DNA from: PFJX01 sp040757575
GTDB taxonomy: Bacteria > Pseudomonadota > Gammaproteobacteria > Burkholderiales > Thiobacillaceae
Length of the DNA: 64,000 nt
Direction: 5' to 3'
Assembly (NCBI GenBank): GCA_040757575.1
Contig: JBFLXA010000010.1
Coordinates: forward strand, 50,830 to 114,829
Part shown: positions 8,351 to 16,959 of the stretch, one piece after another
How the letters are laid out: each line of letters begins with the position of its first letter
Numbering within the stretch: position 1 is the first letter of the stretch
Made by a program: the position numbers and the translations under genes
Notes under the pieces: generated by a model
What the model saw: the letters and a program-made list of their open reading frames with translations, nothing else
Told to the model about the DNA's origin: nothing
Database searches by the model: none

Positions 8351-9475
8351 TCAAATAATTAAGTAGCCGCTACGGTACCAGTCGTAAAAGGTGTCCAGCC
8401 AGTTGTCCGGGTAGTGGCCTGCAGGCAGACAGCGGTGATCAGCCATCTGGCGGCCAAGGTGGGGCATTTCCTTGGGCACGCGAACGGATTCGCCGTTCAG
8501 ATAATACCGGCTGGAACGAAACAGCAACTGGCTGCGGGGATCAAGTCGCAGCCCTTTTTTGAGGATCCGTGCAGCAAAAGCCTTGCGCGACAAGGCTTTC
8601 TCGGGCGGGTCGAAAAAGACATGGGCCTTGGGTTCGCTCAGGTAGCGTCCCAGGAAGTCTTCTATGGTTCTATCGTCCCAGGCGCATTCCCGGATGGCTT
8701 CTACCGCCCATTCCAGCATGCTAGCGGGCAGCTCGCCGGCATGGCGCGGGCGTTTGAGGCCCGGGTCTGAGTATATGCCCGGCATTTGGACCTGATCCTG
8801 CATGTAGGCGAAAAACTGGCTCACCACCTCTTCCCGCTTCGGGGCGCGGAAGCCTACAGACCAGGTCATGCAGGTGTCCAGGGCCACGCCGTTGTGGGCA
8901 TACTTGGGTGGCAGGTAGAGCATGTCCCCGGGTTCCAGTTCCCAGGACTGGGTGGCCTGGAAATTCTCCAGGATGCGCAGGGGGACACCTTCCATCAGCC
9001 GCAGATCCGGCTGATCGCTGATTTCCCAGCGTCGCCGCCCAAGTCCCTGGATCAGGAACACATCGTAGGAATCGAAATGGGGTCCCACGCCGCCACCGGC
9101 CGGTGCCAGGCTGACCATGAGGTCGTCCAGGCGGGCCCGGGGCACGAAATCAAAGGCATTGAGAAGTTCGTCGCCCTCCGTGAGGAAGTGATTGACCCCG
9201 GATACCAACAGGCTCCAGTTCCTGGCCGGCAAGGCATCCAGCGCAGACGACTCGAAAGGCCCATGGCGCAAGTGCCAGCGTCCCCGCTTGAATTGCACCA
9301 GGCGGCTTTCCGCATCTTCGTAGCCGGCCAGCTGGCGCAGGCTTTCCGGGGTCAGCCAGCGGCCGAAGCCCGGCAGGGCCTGGCGTATGAGCAGGGGTTT
9401 TTTCTGCCAGTATTCCGCCAGGAAGCGGTCGGGGCTCAGTCCTCCCAAAAATTGTTTGAGGGAGAAGTCCGCCAT
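8351..9475 (-). CDS. roxA: JmjC/cupin ribosomal-protein hydroxylase (RoxA/YcfD type)
   Basis: 374 aa from ATG 9475 (MADFSLKQ); E. coli YcfD is 373 aa and aligns from this Met. An ATG at 9511 would add 12 residues, and neither start has a clear ribosome site. The early motif WQKKPLLIRQ and the iron-binding residues HFDSYDVF (HxD) with a distal His in YLPPKYAHNGVAL are present. Family role: Fe(II)/2-oxoglutarate-dependent hydroxylation of an arginine in ribosomal protein L16. The C-terminal winged-helix-like part is intact. It is divergent from the peroxiredoxin gene. Confidence 0.88.
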   Translation of the reverse strand: MADFSLKQFLGGLSPDRFLAEYWQKKPLLIRQALPGFGRWLTPESLRQLAGYEDAESRLVQFKRGRWHLRHGPFESSALDALPARNWSLLVSGVNHFLTEGDELLNAFDFVPRARLDDLMVSLAPAGGGVGPHFDSYDVFLIQGLGRRRWEISDQPDLRLMEGVPLRILENFQATQSWELEPGDMLYLPPKYAHNGVALDTCMTWSVGFRAPKREEVVSQFFAYMQDQVQMPGIYSDPGLKRPRHAGELPASMLEWAVEAIRECAWDDRTIEDFLGRYLSEPKAHVFFDPPEKALSRKAFAARILKKGLRLDPRSQLLFRSSRYYLNGESVRVPKEMPHLGRQMADHRCLPAGHYPDNWLDTFYDWYRSGYLII

Positions 9476-9544
9476 GGAAAAGCGGGGGGTATGGGAGGGG
9501 GCTTTGCTCATATAATGCCGCGGCCTGTGAGATGAGGAGTTGAG

Positions 9545-10033
9545 ATGCAGAACGAAGGCGCCATCAAGGCGGGTGACCGCGCGCCGGATTTTGAACTGCC
9601 GGATGCGGACATGAACATCGTGCGCTTGGCCGACTACTGCCAGGGCGACCAGCCAAGCCACGTGGTCCTGTATTTCTACGTGCGGGATGATACGCCGGGC
9701 TGTACCGCGGAAGCGATCGAGTTTAGCGACCTGGAGGTGGACTTTGCCCGCCTGGACACGGTGGTATTCGGTGTTTCCCGGGACGATTGCATTCGCCATG
9801 GTGTTTTCCGGGACAAGCACGGTATCAGCGTGCGCCTGCTGGCAGACAAGGACGGCATTGCCTGCCGGGCCTACGGGGTGCTGGCCAACCGGGAAGTGGA
9901 TGGCGTCATGCGGGAAGGGGTGATCCGTTCCACGTTCGTCATCGACAAGCAGGGGGTGGTGCGCCACGCCCTTTACGGCGTGAACGCCAAAGGCCATGCG
10001 GCCGAAATCCTGCAACTTGTACGGGAGCTGTGA
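9545..10033 (+). CDS. Peroxiredoxin, BCP/PrxQ family
   Basis: 162 aa, cytosolic thiol peroxidase. The peroxidatic Cys53 is in DDTPGCTAEAIEF. In most BCP proteins the resolving cysteine is five residues later (CTxEAC), but here that position is Ile58, so the enzyme is 1-Cys or uses another cysteine (Cys32, Cys82 and one in IACRAYG are candidates). TATAAT at 9511-9516 would suit a -10 box, but I see no matching -35. slyD starts 1 nt after its stop, so they form an operon. Confidence 0.9.
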   Translation: MQNEGAIKAGDRAPDFELPDADMNIVRLADYCQGDQPSHVVLYFYVRDDTPGCTAEAIEFSDLEVDFARLDTVVFGVSRDDCIRHGVFRDKHGISVRLLADKDGIACRAYGVLANREVDGVMREGVIRSTFVIDKQGVVRHALYGVNAKGHAAEILQLVREL

Positions 10034-10034
10034 C

Positions 10035-10520
10035 ATGCAGATCGCCAAAGACACCGTGGTCACCCTGACCTATCAACTCACTTCAATGGCGGGTGAGTTG
10101 CTTGAGGAAGCCTCAACCGATACGCCGGCCGCCTACCTCCACGGCGGCTATGACGGTATTTTCCCTAAGGTGGAAGAAGCCCTGGAGGGCCAGTCAACCG
10201 GCGCGACCCTGGATCTGGTACTGGAGCCCGATGACGCCTTTGGAGAATACGATGCCGAACTGGTGCGGGTGGAGCCGGCCCATCTGTTCCCGGAAAACGT
10301 GGCAATAGGCATGCAACTGGAAGGCGCCAGCGAAGACGGCCACCACCACATGGTCTATACCGTCACGGACATCGCCGACGGCAAGGTTGTGGTGGACGGC
10401 AACCATCCCTTGGCAGGCCAGTCCCTGCGCCTGCGCTGCAAGGTGGAATCCGTGCGCGAGGCGCTGCCCGAGGAAGTGGCCCACGGTCACGTGCACGGGC
10501 CCCATGGCCATCACCATTGA
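10035..10520 (+). CDS. slyD: FKBP-type peptidyl-prolyl isomerase/metallochaperone SlyD
   Basis: 161 aa from ATG 10035. The FKBP half-domains flank the insert-in-flap chaperone region; key parts are VTLTYQLTS, LHGGYDGIFPKVEEALEGQ, and DGNHPLAGQSLRL. The C-terminus is His-rich (HGHVHGPHGHHH), consistent with nickel binding, though shorter than the E. coli tail. Role: prolyl isomerase and folding helper, and nickel delivery in some bacteria. Co-transcribed with the upstream peroxiredoxin. Confidence 0.93.
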   Translation: MQIAKDTVVTLTYQLTSMAGELLEEASTDTPAAYLHGGYDGIFPKVEEALEGQSTGATLDLVLEPDDAFGEYDAELVRVEPAHLFPENVAIGMQLEGASEDGHHHMVYTVTDIADGKVVVDGNHPLAGQSLRLRCKVESVREALPEEVAHGHVHGPHGHHH

Positions 10521-10560
10521 GACCGTTTCTATCTGCCGTTCACATCGAGGCCCATTGCCC

Positions 10561-11526
10561 ATGAAAGTGACCTTTCTAGACTTCGAGCAGCCCATCGCCG
10601 AGCTTGAGGCCAAGATCGAGGAGTTGTCCGAGGTACAGGGCGACCCCGGCCTGGACATTTCCGAGGAAATCGAGCGTTTGCGCAAGAAGAGCGCGACCCT
10701 CACCAAACAGATCTACGGCAAGCTTAACGCCTGGCAGATATCCCAGGTCGCCCGCCACCCCCAGCGCCCCTACACCCTGGATTACATTCAGAGCCTGTTT
10801 ACCGAGTTCGAGGAACTGCACGGTGACCGGGCGTTTGCCGACGACCCGGCCATCGTCTGCGGGGTGGCCCGTTTAGCCGGCGAGCCCGTGATGGTCATGG
10901 GGCACCAGAAGGGACGGGACGTGAAAGAGCGCCAGTACCGCAACTTCGGCATGCCCCGGCCCGAGGGCTACCGTAAGGCCCTGCGCATGATGCACATGGC
11001 GGAAAAATTCCGCATGCCGGTGTTGACCTTCATCGACACCCCCGGGGCCTATCCGGGCATCGGCGCCGAGGAACGGGGTCAGAGCGAGGCCATCGCCCGT
11101 AACCTCTACGCCATGTCCGAACTGAAGACTCCGATCATCTGCACCGTCATCGGCGAGGGTGGCTCCGGCGGTGCACTGGCTATCGGCGTGGGCGACCGGA
11201 TCCTCATGCTCCAGTACGCCACCTACTCGGTCATTTCTCCTGAAGGTTGTGCGTCTATCCTCTGGAAAAGCGCCGACAAGGCATCCCTGGCAGCAGAAAC
11301 CCTGGGCATCACGGCCGCCCGTCTGAAAACCCTGGGCCTGGTGGATCAGGTGGTGAGCGAGCCCGTCGGCGGTGCTCACCGGGAACCCGAGGCCATGATG
11401 GATAACCTGCGGGCCGCCCTTTCCGACGCCTTGCATGAAGTCCGCGACCGGCCCCTCAATGCCCTGCTAAACGACCGCTACGCCCGTCTCATGGGCTATG
11501 GCAAGTTCAAGGAAGGGCGGGCCTGA
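10561..11526 (+). CDS. accA: Acetyl-CoA carboxylase carboxyltransferase subunit alpha
   Basis: 321 aa, close to the 319 of E. coli. The start MKVTFLDFEQP is typical; long upstream open frame is without coding character. Conserved segments: HGDRAFADDPAIVCG, GHQKGRD, DTPGAYPG, and GEGGSGGALAIGVGD, which form the biotin/CoA carboxyltransferase fold. With AccD it makes malonyl-CoA, the committed step of fatty acid synthesis. accD and the biotin carboxylase genes are not in the window. tilS overlaps its end by 29 nt. Confidence 0.97.
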   Translation: MKVTFLDFEQPIAELEAKIEELSEVQGDPGLDISEEIERLRKKSATLTKQIYGKLNAWQISQVARHPQRPYTLDYIQSLFTEFEELHGDRAFADDPAIVCGVARLAGEPVMVMGHQKGRDVKERQYRNFGMPRPEGYRKALRMMHMAEKFRMPVLTFIDTPGAYPGIGAEERGQSEAIARNLYAMSELKTPIICTVIGEGGSGGALAIGVGDRILMLQYATYSVISPEGCASILWKSADKASLAAETLGITAARLKTLGLVDQVVSEPVGGAHREPEAMMDNLRAALSDALHEVRDRPLNALLNDRYARLMGYGKFKEGRA

Positions 11527-12850
11527 TCCAGGCGGCCTGAGCGCCGCCTGCCTTGCCAGGCACCTGCCGCCGGATGCCCGCCTGGCGGTGGCCTATTCCG
11601 GTGGCCTGGATTCCACTGTGCTGCTTCATGCCTTGGCGGCGCTGGCTCGGGAAGGTCGGGGTTTCCGCCTGTCCGCCCTGCATGTTCACCATGGTTTGTC
11701 GCCCCGGGCAGATGCCTGGGCTGATCATTGCCAAGCCACCTGCGATGCCCTGGGTGTTCCACTGCGTATCGAACGGGTGCAGGTAAACCGTGTTGGCGAT
11801 GGCCTGGAAGCCGCTGCGCGCAAGGCCCGTTACCAGGTCTTTGCCAGGGTGGGCGTGGACGCGGTCGCCCTGGCCCATCATCAGGATGACCAAGCGGAAA
11901 CTGTCTTGCTGCAACTGGAGCGAGGGGGCACCCTGCGGGGCATGGCAGCCATGCCGGAAGCCCGGGAACTGGTGCCGGGCGTGCTGCTCCTGCGCCCCCT
12001 CCTGGCCCTCGACAGGGCACATTTGCTGGCTTATGCGAAAAGCCGGGGCCTGGCCTGGGTGGAAGACGAGAGCAATCAGGACCAGGGGCTGACTCGCAAC
12101 CTGCTGCGGCATACGCTCATGCCCAGCCTGGAACAAGCTCTGCCAGGGCTGACCCGGGGACTGGCTCGGGCGGCAGGGCAGTTTGCCGAGGCCGCCGGCC
12201 TGCTGGATTGCCTGGCTCGGGACGATGCCCGAGAGGTGATCCTGGATGGACGTCTCTCTCTTGCCCGCTGGCGAGCCTTGAGTGAACCCCGGGCCCGAAA
12301 TCTGCTGCGCTGGTGCATCGAACAGGCTGGCGGGCGACTGCGACTGGGCGCCTTGACGGAGGCCGACCGCCAATTGCGCGAGGCGGCCTCCCATACCGGT
12401 GTGCGCACGGATTTCGGCTCCGTTAGTCTGGTGCGGGGGGGGGGGTGGGTGGAGCTGGTACCCCGGCATGTCTTGGCGCCACCGCCGGTCCTGGACTTGT
12501 CCTGGCAGGGGGAATCCCGGCTTGATCTGGGACCGGCTGGGTCTCTGCATTTCCGGCCGGAGTCAGGCACGGGACCTGATAGGGGGCCGAGGGTGGCCCT
12601 GGATGGCGGCCCGGTCCGGGTGCGTCACCGGCGGGGTGGGGACCGGGTGGGGATAAGTAGCGCCAGGCTGCGTCGGCCCCTGAAGGATGTACTCCGGGAG
12701 AGGGCTGTTCCCGCCTGGCAGCGTCCCTGGCTGCCGGTTCTGGAAGTGGAGGGACGGATCGCCTGGGTGGGGGGGGTGGGCCCCACGGCCGAGGGCCTGG
12801 CTCTCCCAGGAGCACCCGGCTGGGTCATTTCTTGGGCGCCGCCGTGGTGA
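11498..12850 (+). CDS. tilS: tRNA(Ile)-lysidine synthetase
   Basis: 450 aa. The N-type ATP pyrophosphatase P-loop SGGLDST is at residues 34-40, then HVHHGLSPRADAW and AHHQDDQAETVLLQL, all TilS signatures; the C-terminal substrate-binding domains follow with GGDRVG and LKDVLRERAVPAWQR. It converts the wobble C of tRNA-Ile(CAU) to lysidine, which is essential. The start lies inside accA (29-nt overlap), so translation is probably coupled. A run of 11 G at 12435-12445 encodes part of a linker and is a slippage risk. The end overlaps the convergent SPOR gene by 26 nt. Confidence 0.95.
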   Translation: MASSRKGGPDPGGLSAACLARHLPPDARLAVAYSGGLDSTVLLHALAALAREGRGFRLSALHVHHGLSPRADAWADHCQATCDALGVPLRIERVQVNRVGDGLEAAARKARYQVFARVGVDAVALAHHQDDQAETVLLQLERGGTLRGMAAMPEARELVPGVLLLRPLLALDRAHLLAYAKSRGLAWVEDESNQDQGLTRNLLRHTLMPSLEQALPGLTRGLARAAGQFAEAAGLLDCLARDDAREVILDGRLSLARWRALSEPRARNLLRWCIEQAGGRLRLGALTEADRQLREAASHTGVRTDFGSVSLVRGGGWVELVPRHVLAPPPVLDLSWQGESRLDLGPAGSLHFRPESGTGPDRGPRVALDGGPVRVRHRRGGDRVGISSARLRRPLKDVLRERAVPAWQRPWLPVLEVEGRIAWVGGVGPTAEGLALPGAPGWVISWAPPW

Positions 12851-13532
12851 TCAGGCCATCCAGACCCAGGCGCTTCATTTCCTCGCGGGCCTTGTCGGCC
12901 TCCTGACGGTTCAGGAAGGGGCCCACGTAGACTCGGGTTTCCATGCGGGCGCTGATGCCCTGCTTACGCAGTCTCTGTACCAGCTCTTCTGCCCGGGCCG
13001 GTTCGCTGAAAACGCCCATCTGCACCACAAGGTTGCCTGATCCCGGCGGAGGAAACCGGGGCGGGACTGGAGGCAGGCCCGGTGCTGGGGTGGCGGTCGC
13101 TGGCAGAGCGGAGACCACATCCGGACGGGGGGATGCGGCCGGACGGGGCGGCACCGTTGGCGTGTTGGTTACTCGGGGCGGCGGCGGCGGGGAACGGAGC
13201 GCAGATCCGGGTTCCTGTCCAGGTGAGGGGACGGTGGCAGCCTCCGTGCCTTCCATGGCCGGCGGTTCAGGCAGGGCATCGTCTTCCAGGGGCAGCGTGG
13301 CGTCCGCTGCCTGATCCAGGCTTGGCGGAGGTGTCGCGGGCTGGGGGTCGGCAGCCCGGATGGGGGCTGGCGTAGGTTGGGCCGCTGGCTGGGTCGCGGG
13401 GGCGGGCTTGTCGTGGTCCAGCAGCCACAAGCCACCAAGGGCGGCGGCAGTAACCAGACCGGCAACGGTCAGCCGGACGAGGGCTTTTTTCTTTACATCT
13501 TCACTGTCCGGCAGGTCATTTTCAGCCGCCAT
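12825..13532 (-). CDS. SPOR-domain envelope protein (DedD/FtsN-like)
   Basis: 235 aa: short cytoplasmic N-terminus (~18 residues), one membrane segment (~19-40), a long Pro/Ala-rich periplasmic linker, and a C-terminal SPOR domain (~155-230; LVVQMGVFSEPARAEELV ... YVGPFLNRQEADKA). SPOR domains bind septal peptidoglycan with denuded glycans, so the protein likely acts in cell division. DedD is the nearest match in layout; FtsN is an alternative. Stands alone, convergent with tilS and divergent from ndk. Confidence 0.88.
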   Translation of the reverse strand: MAAENDLPDSEDVKKKALVRLTVAGLVTAAALGGLWLLDHDKPAPATQPAAQPTPAPIRAADPQPATPPPSLDQAADATLPLEDDALPEPPAMEGTEAATVPSPGQEPGSALRSPPPPPRVTNTPTVPPRPAASPRPDVVSALPATATPAPGLPPVPPRFPPPGSGNLVVQMGVFSEPARAEELVQRLRKQGISARMETRVYVGPFLNRQEADKAREEMKRLGLDGLITTAAPKK

Positions 13533-13664
13533 TCATGTCTCCTCGCGAGGGGCCCGAAGCAGGCCGTTGCCTTTATTTTAGGGGCGTTTCGTGGTACCTT
13601 GCGTGCGCTTTTTTGCGTGAATTCAAGCGCTTTCCACCCATAAATCCTACCGGAGAAATTCAAC

Positions 13665-14090
13665 GTGGCTATCCAACGCACGCTTTCCATCATCAAACCC
13701 GATGCCGTGGCCAAGGACGTGATCGGCAAGATCTATTCCCGTTTCGAAACCAATGGCCTGAAGATCGTCGCCGCCAAGATGGCCTGGCTGTCCCGCACGG
13801 AAGCCGAAGGCTTCTACGCCGTCCACAAGGAGCGCCCCTTCTTCAAGGATCTGGTGGATTTCATGATGTCTGGCCCGGTGATGATCCAGGTGCTGGAAGG
13901 CGAGGACGCCATCGCCAAGAACCGGGAGCTGATGGGCGCCACCGATCCGAAGAAGGCCGCAGCGGGAACCATCCGTGCCGATTTCGCCCAGAGCATCGAT
14001 GCCAATGCGGTGCATGGTTCCGACGCCCCTGAAACGGCAGCTGTGGAAATCGCCTATTTCTTCCCCTCCTGCGAGATCTTCTCTCGCTGA
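13665..14090 (+). CDS. ndk: Nucleoside diphosphate kinase
   Basis: 141 aa, full length, GTG start preceded by CGGAGA. Catalytic His117 is in NAVHGSD and the nucleotide-binding regions (IIKPDAVAK, ATDPKKAAAGTIRADF) are intact. It transfers the gamma-phosphate among nucleoside di- and triphosphates. It heads a gene run with rlmN, pilW, rodZ, ispG and on, as in many beta- and gammaproteobacteria. Confidence 0.98.
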   Translation: MAIQRTLSIIKPDAVAKDVIGKIYSRFETNGLKIVAAKMAWLSRTEAEGFYAVHKERPFFKDLVDFMMSGPVMIQVLEGEDAIAKNRELMGATDPKKAAAGTIRADFAQSIDANAVHGSDAPETAAVEIAYFFPSCEIFSR

Positions 14091-14114
14091 TTCCGAGTCC
14101 TCTCTGAGCACCGC

Positions 14115-15200
14115 TTGACCCGACCCAATCTCCTCGATTTCGATCTGCCCGGACTCACCCTTTTCCTCGCTGAACTGGGGGAGAAGCCCTTCCGCGCCCG
14201 TCAGGTGCTGAAGTGGCTGCATCAGTACGGAGTGGAGGATTTCGAGGGGATGACGGATCTGGCCAAGTCCCTGCGGGCCAAGCTGCCCGAGGTGGCGGAA
14301 ATCCGCCCGCCCCGGCTGGTCCACGAACAGGTGTCCGATGATGGCACCCGCAAGTGGTTGCTGGAGGTGGGGCCCAATAACCGGGTCGAGACCGTCTTCA
14401 TTCCTGAGAGCGGTCGCGGCACCCTTTGCGTGTCCACCCAGGTGGGCTGTGCCCTGGAATGCGCCTTCTGTTCCACCGGCCGCCAGGGGTTCAACCGCAA
14501 CCTGGAAGTGGCGGAGATCATTGGCCAGCTGTGGTGGGCCAACAAGGCCCTGGGCCGGGACCCGAAAGGGGAGCGCCTGATTTCCAACGTGGTACTCATG
14601 GGCATGGGGGAACCCCTGCTCAATTTCGACAATACCGTGACCGCTGTATCCCTGATGCTGGATGACCACGCTTATGGCCTGTCCCGCCGGCGGGTGACGG
14701 TGTCCACCTCCGGCATCGTGCCGGCGATGGATCGCCTGCGGGAGGCCCAGCCCGTGGCCCTGGCCGTGTCCCTGCATGCCCCGAATGATGCCTTGCGGGA
14801 CCAGCTGGTGCCCATCAACCGCAAGTACCCCCTGAAGGAACTCATGGCGGCCTGCCAGCGTTATCTGGATCGTGCCCCCCGTGATTTCATCACCTTCGAA
14901 TACGTCATGCTGGCTGGGGTGAATGACCAGTTGGAACACGCGGAGCAGTTGCTGGAGCTCACCCGGGACGTGCCCTGCAAGTTCAACCTGATTCCCTTCA
15001 ACCCCTTCCCGGACTCCGGGTTTCAACGTTCTACCGCCGAGGTGGTGCGGCGTTTTGCCCAGCGGCTGATGGCGGCGGGGGTGATCTCTACCACCCGTAA
15101 GACCCGCGGCGATGATATCGATGCAGCCTGTGGCCAGTTGGCCGGCCAGGTGGAAGACAAATCCCGCCGGGTGGTCCGGCGCATGGAGCTTACGGCATGA
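14115..15200 (+). CDS. rlmN: Dual-specificity 23S rRNA/tRNA (adenine-C2) methyltransferase RlmN
   Basis: 361 aa with a TTG start 24 nt after ndk; no ATG gives the conserved N-terminus (LLDFDLPGL ... FRARQVLKWLHQYGV). It is a radical-SAM enzyme: the 4Fe-4S cysteines 112, 116 and 119 lie in GCALECAFCSTG, followed by GEPLLN and NPFPDSGFQR. The C-terminal catalytic cysteine is in DAACGQLAG. It makes m2A2503 in 23S rRNA and m2A37 in some tRNAs. pilW overlaps its stop by 4 nt. Confidence 0.96.
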   Translation: MTRPNLLDFDLPGLTLFLAELGEKPFRARQVLKWLHQYGVEDFEGMTDLAKSLRAKLPEVAEIRPPRLVHEQVSDDGTRKWLLEVGPNNRVETVFIPESGRGTLCVSTQVGCALECAFCSTGRQGFNRNLEVAEIIGQLWWANKALGRDPKGERLISNVVLMGMGEPLLNFDNTVTAVSLMLDDHAYGLSRRRVTVSTSGIVPAMDRLREAQPVALAVSLHAPNDALRDQLVPINRKYPLKELMAACQRYLDRAPRDFITFEYVMLAGVNDQLEHAEQLLELTRDVPCKFNLIPFNPFPDSGFQRSTAEVVRRFAQRLMAAGVISTTRKTRGDDIDAACGQLAGQVEDKSRRVVRRMELTA

Positions 15201-16006
15201 AATCCCTGCATACACTCTCGCTGGTACTTTGTCTGGGCGTGGCCGGTTGCGCCGCCAACGGGCCTGGGGATTCAGGCGGGGCAGGGGGCGCCCAGCCGTC
15301 CGTATCCACCATGGGCGGTGCCGAGAACGCCCGGGCCCGCATCCATACAGAACTGGCGGCGGGTTACTACGCCCGGGGCCAGTACGGCATCGCCTTGAGC
15401 GAGTTGAACATGGTGTTCGAATCCGACGCTTCCTATGCGCCGGCCTATGGCGTGCTTGCCCTTGTACGGGCGGAATTGCGGGAGGACAAGCAGGCGGAGG
15501 AGGCTTTCCGCAAGGCCATTTCCCTGCAACCGGATTTTTCCGAGGCACGCAACAACTTCGGCCATTACCTGTGCCAGAAAGGCCGTGCCGACGAGGGCCT
15601 GGGCTACTTCGAATCGGCCTTGAAGAACCCCCTCTATTCCACGCCGGAGAAGGCTCTGGCCAATGCGGGCGCATGCAGCCTGCGCAAGGGGGATGTGGAA
15701 GGGGCTGAACGCTATCTAACCCGGGCCCTGCGCTATGCCCCGGACCTGCCCATGGCCATTCAGGCAATGGCGGACGTGGATTTTCGTCAGGGACGCTACC
15801 TGGCCTCCCGCATCAAGCTCCAGCGTCTCGCGGAACGGGGGGATTTGAGTGCCCAGGCTCTGTGGCTGGGCATACGCGCGGAACGCATGCTGGGGGACCG
15901 GTCGGCGGAGGCCAGCTATGAGGCACAGTTGCGCCGGCGCTATCCGGAAGCCATGCAAACCCAGTGGTTGATCATGGGCCAGTATGACCAGCTAGGAGTC
16001 CATTGA
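15197..16006 (+). CDS. pilW: Type IV pilus biogenesis/stability TPR lipoprotein PilW (PilF)
   Basis: 269 aa. Lipoprotein signal peptide with lipobox GVAGC (Cys18). About six TPR repeats follow, with the characteristic GQYGIALSELNMVFESDASY, AEEAFRKAISLQPDFSEARNNFG and KGDVEGAERYLTRALRYAPD (each quoted in part). The family helps the PilQ secretin assemble in the outer membrane and stabilises pili. The position between rlmN and rodZ is typical of the gene. Overlaps at both ends (4 nt each) show tight coupling. Confidence 0.92.
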   Translation: MKSLHTLSLVLCLGVAGCAANGPGDSGGAGGAQPSVSTMGGAENARARIHTELAAGYYARGQYGIALSELNMVFESDASYAPAYGVLALVRAELREDKQAEEAFRKAISLQPDFSEARNNFGHYLCQKGRADEGLGYFESALKNPLYSTPEKALANAGACSLRKGDVEGAERYLTRALRYAPDLPMAIQAMADVDFRQGRYLASRIKLQRLAERGDLSAQALWLGIRAERMLGDRSAEASYEAQLRRRYPEAMQTQWLIMGQYDQLGVH

Positions 16007-16959
16007 TGAGAGAAATTCTGCACCCCGGCTACGGGGCGCAACTGGCCAAGGCCCGGGAAGACCAGGGCCTGAGCATTGCCGAGGTGGCGGCAAAGCTGAA
16101 GCTGACCACCCGGCAGGTGGAGGCCATGGAAGCTGAAGACGCAGCCCATCTGCCCGGCGAAGTTTTTCTGCGCGGATTTGTGCGCAACTATGCCCGCCTG
16201 GTGGGTCTGAATCCCAACGATTTGGTCACCACCATCGATGCGGAAGCGACCGTGTCCGCCACGATCACTGCTCCCAGTGAAGGTGTGGCCATTGGGTCTG
16301 GCAGCCTGCGTAAGTGGCTGCTGATCCCGCTGCTGGGATTCATCTTGTTTGTCGCTATCGTCGCCCTGCTTTACCACTGGCTGCGGCAGGGGGAGGTGGC
16401 ATTCGTTCCTGAGACCGTTGAACAGAGTGCGGCGGCCACTCCTGGAACCGCCGCCGAAGAACCCAAGAACGAAGTTGCGTTGCCCCTTGACCTACCCAAG
16501 GCCCCGGCTCCCGGGCCGTCCACGGACGCCGCGCTTTCCGCTGCGGCCACGGGGCCCGCAGCCTCCGTACCTGTGGAAGTTCCCGTTGCCCCAGCCAGGC
16601 CGAATCCGGCACCCAGCGCCCCGTCGCCCGTTTTGCCTCCCCCGGCAGTGGCACCTGTCCAGGAACCGCCTATGGAGGCTGTTCGGCCCGCCAGCCCACC
16701 TGCTGCGGAATCTTCCGCTCGGGGTACCCATGTGCTGCGTTTCACCGCCTCCCAGGATGCCTGGATCCAGGTGGTGGACGGCAAGGGCAAGCGTTTCTCC
16801 AAGCTGGTCCGGGCAGGTGGCAGCGATGCTATCTCCGGAGAAGCCCCCTTCCGGCTCGTGGTGGGCGAAGCCGCCCAGGTTACTCTTTCCTATGACGGGC
16901 GCGTCATCGACCTGGCTCCCTTCATCGGCCAGAAAGTCGCCCGGCTGACACTGGAATGA
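16003..16959 (+). CDS. rodZ: Cytoskeletal membrane protein RodZ
   Basis: 318 aa. An N-terminal helix-turn-helix (~10-75; LAKAREDQGLSIAEVAAKL) binds MreB in known members; a membrane segment (~104-125) follows, then a Pro/Ala-rich periplasmic linker and a C-terminal beta domain (DUF4115; HVLRFTASQDAWIQVVDGKG). It links MreB to the wall machinery and sets rod shape. The start could be 16003 or the adjacent ATG at 16006. Confidence 0.92.
   Translation: MMREILHPGYGAQLAKAREDQGLSIAEVAAKLKLTTRQVEAMEAEDAAHLPGEVFLRGFVRNYARLVGLNPNDLVTTIDAEATVSATITAPSEGVAIGSGSLRKWLLIPLLGFILFVAIVALLYHWLRQGEVAFVPETVEQSAAATPGTAAEEPKNEVALPLDLPKAPAPGPSTDAALSAAATGPAASVPVEVPVAPARPNPAPSAPSPVLPPPAVAPVQEPPMEAVRPASPPAAESSARGTHVLRFTASQDAWIQVVDGKGKRFSKLVRAGGSDAISGEAPFRLVVGEAAQVTLSYDGRVIDLAPFIGQKVARLTLE

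Noticed and set aside
9488..9516. Full sigma-70 promoter for the peroxiredoxin gene
   Set aside because: TATAAT at 9511 is perfect, but no -35-like hexamer is found at 16-18 nt and no extended -10 TG is present.
13647..15767. 706-aa minus-strand frame across ndk, rlmN and pilW
   Set aside because: It spans three real genes and their junctions and has no family features.
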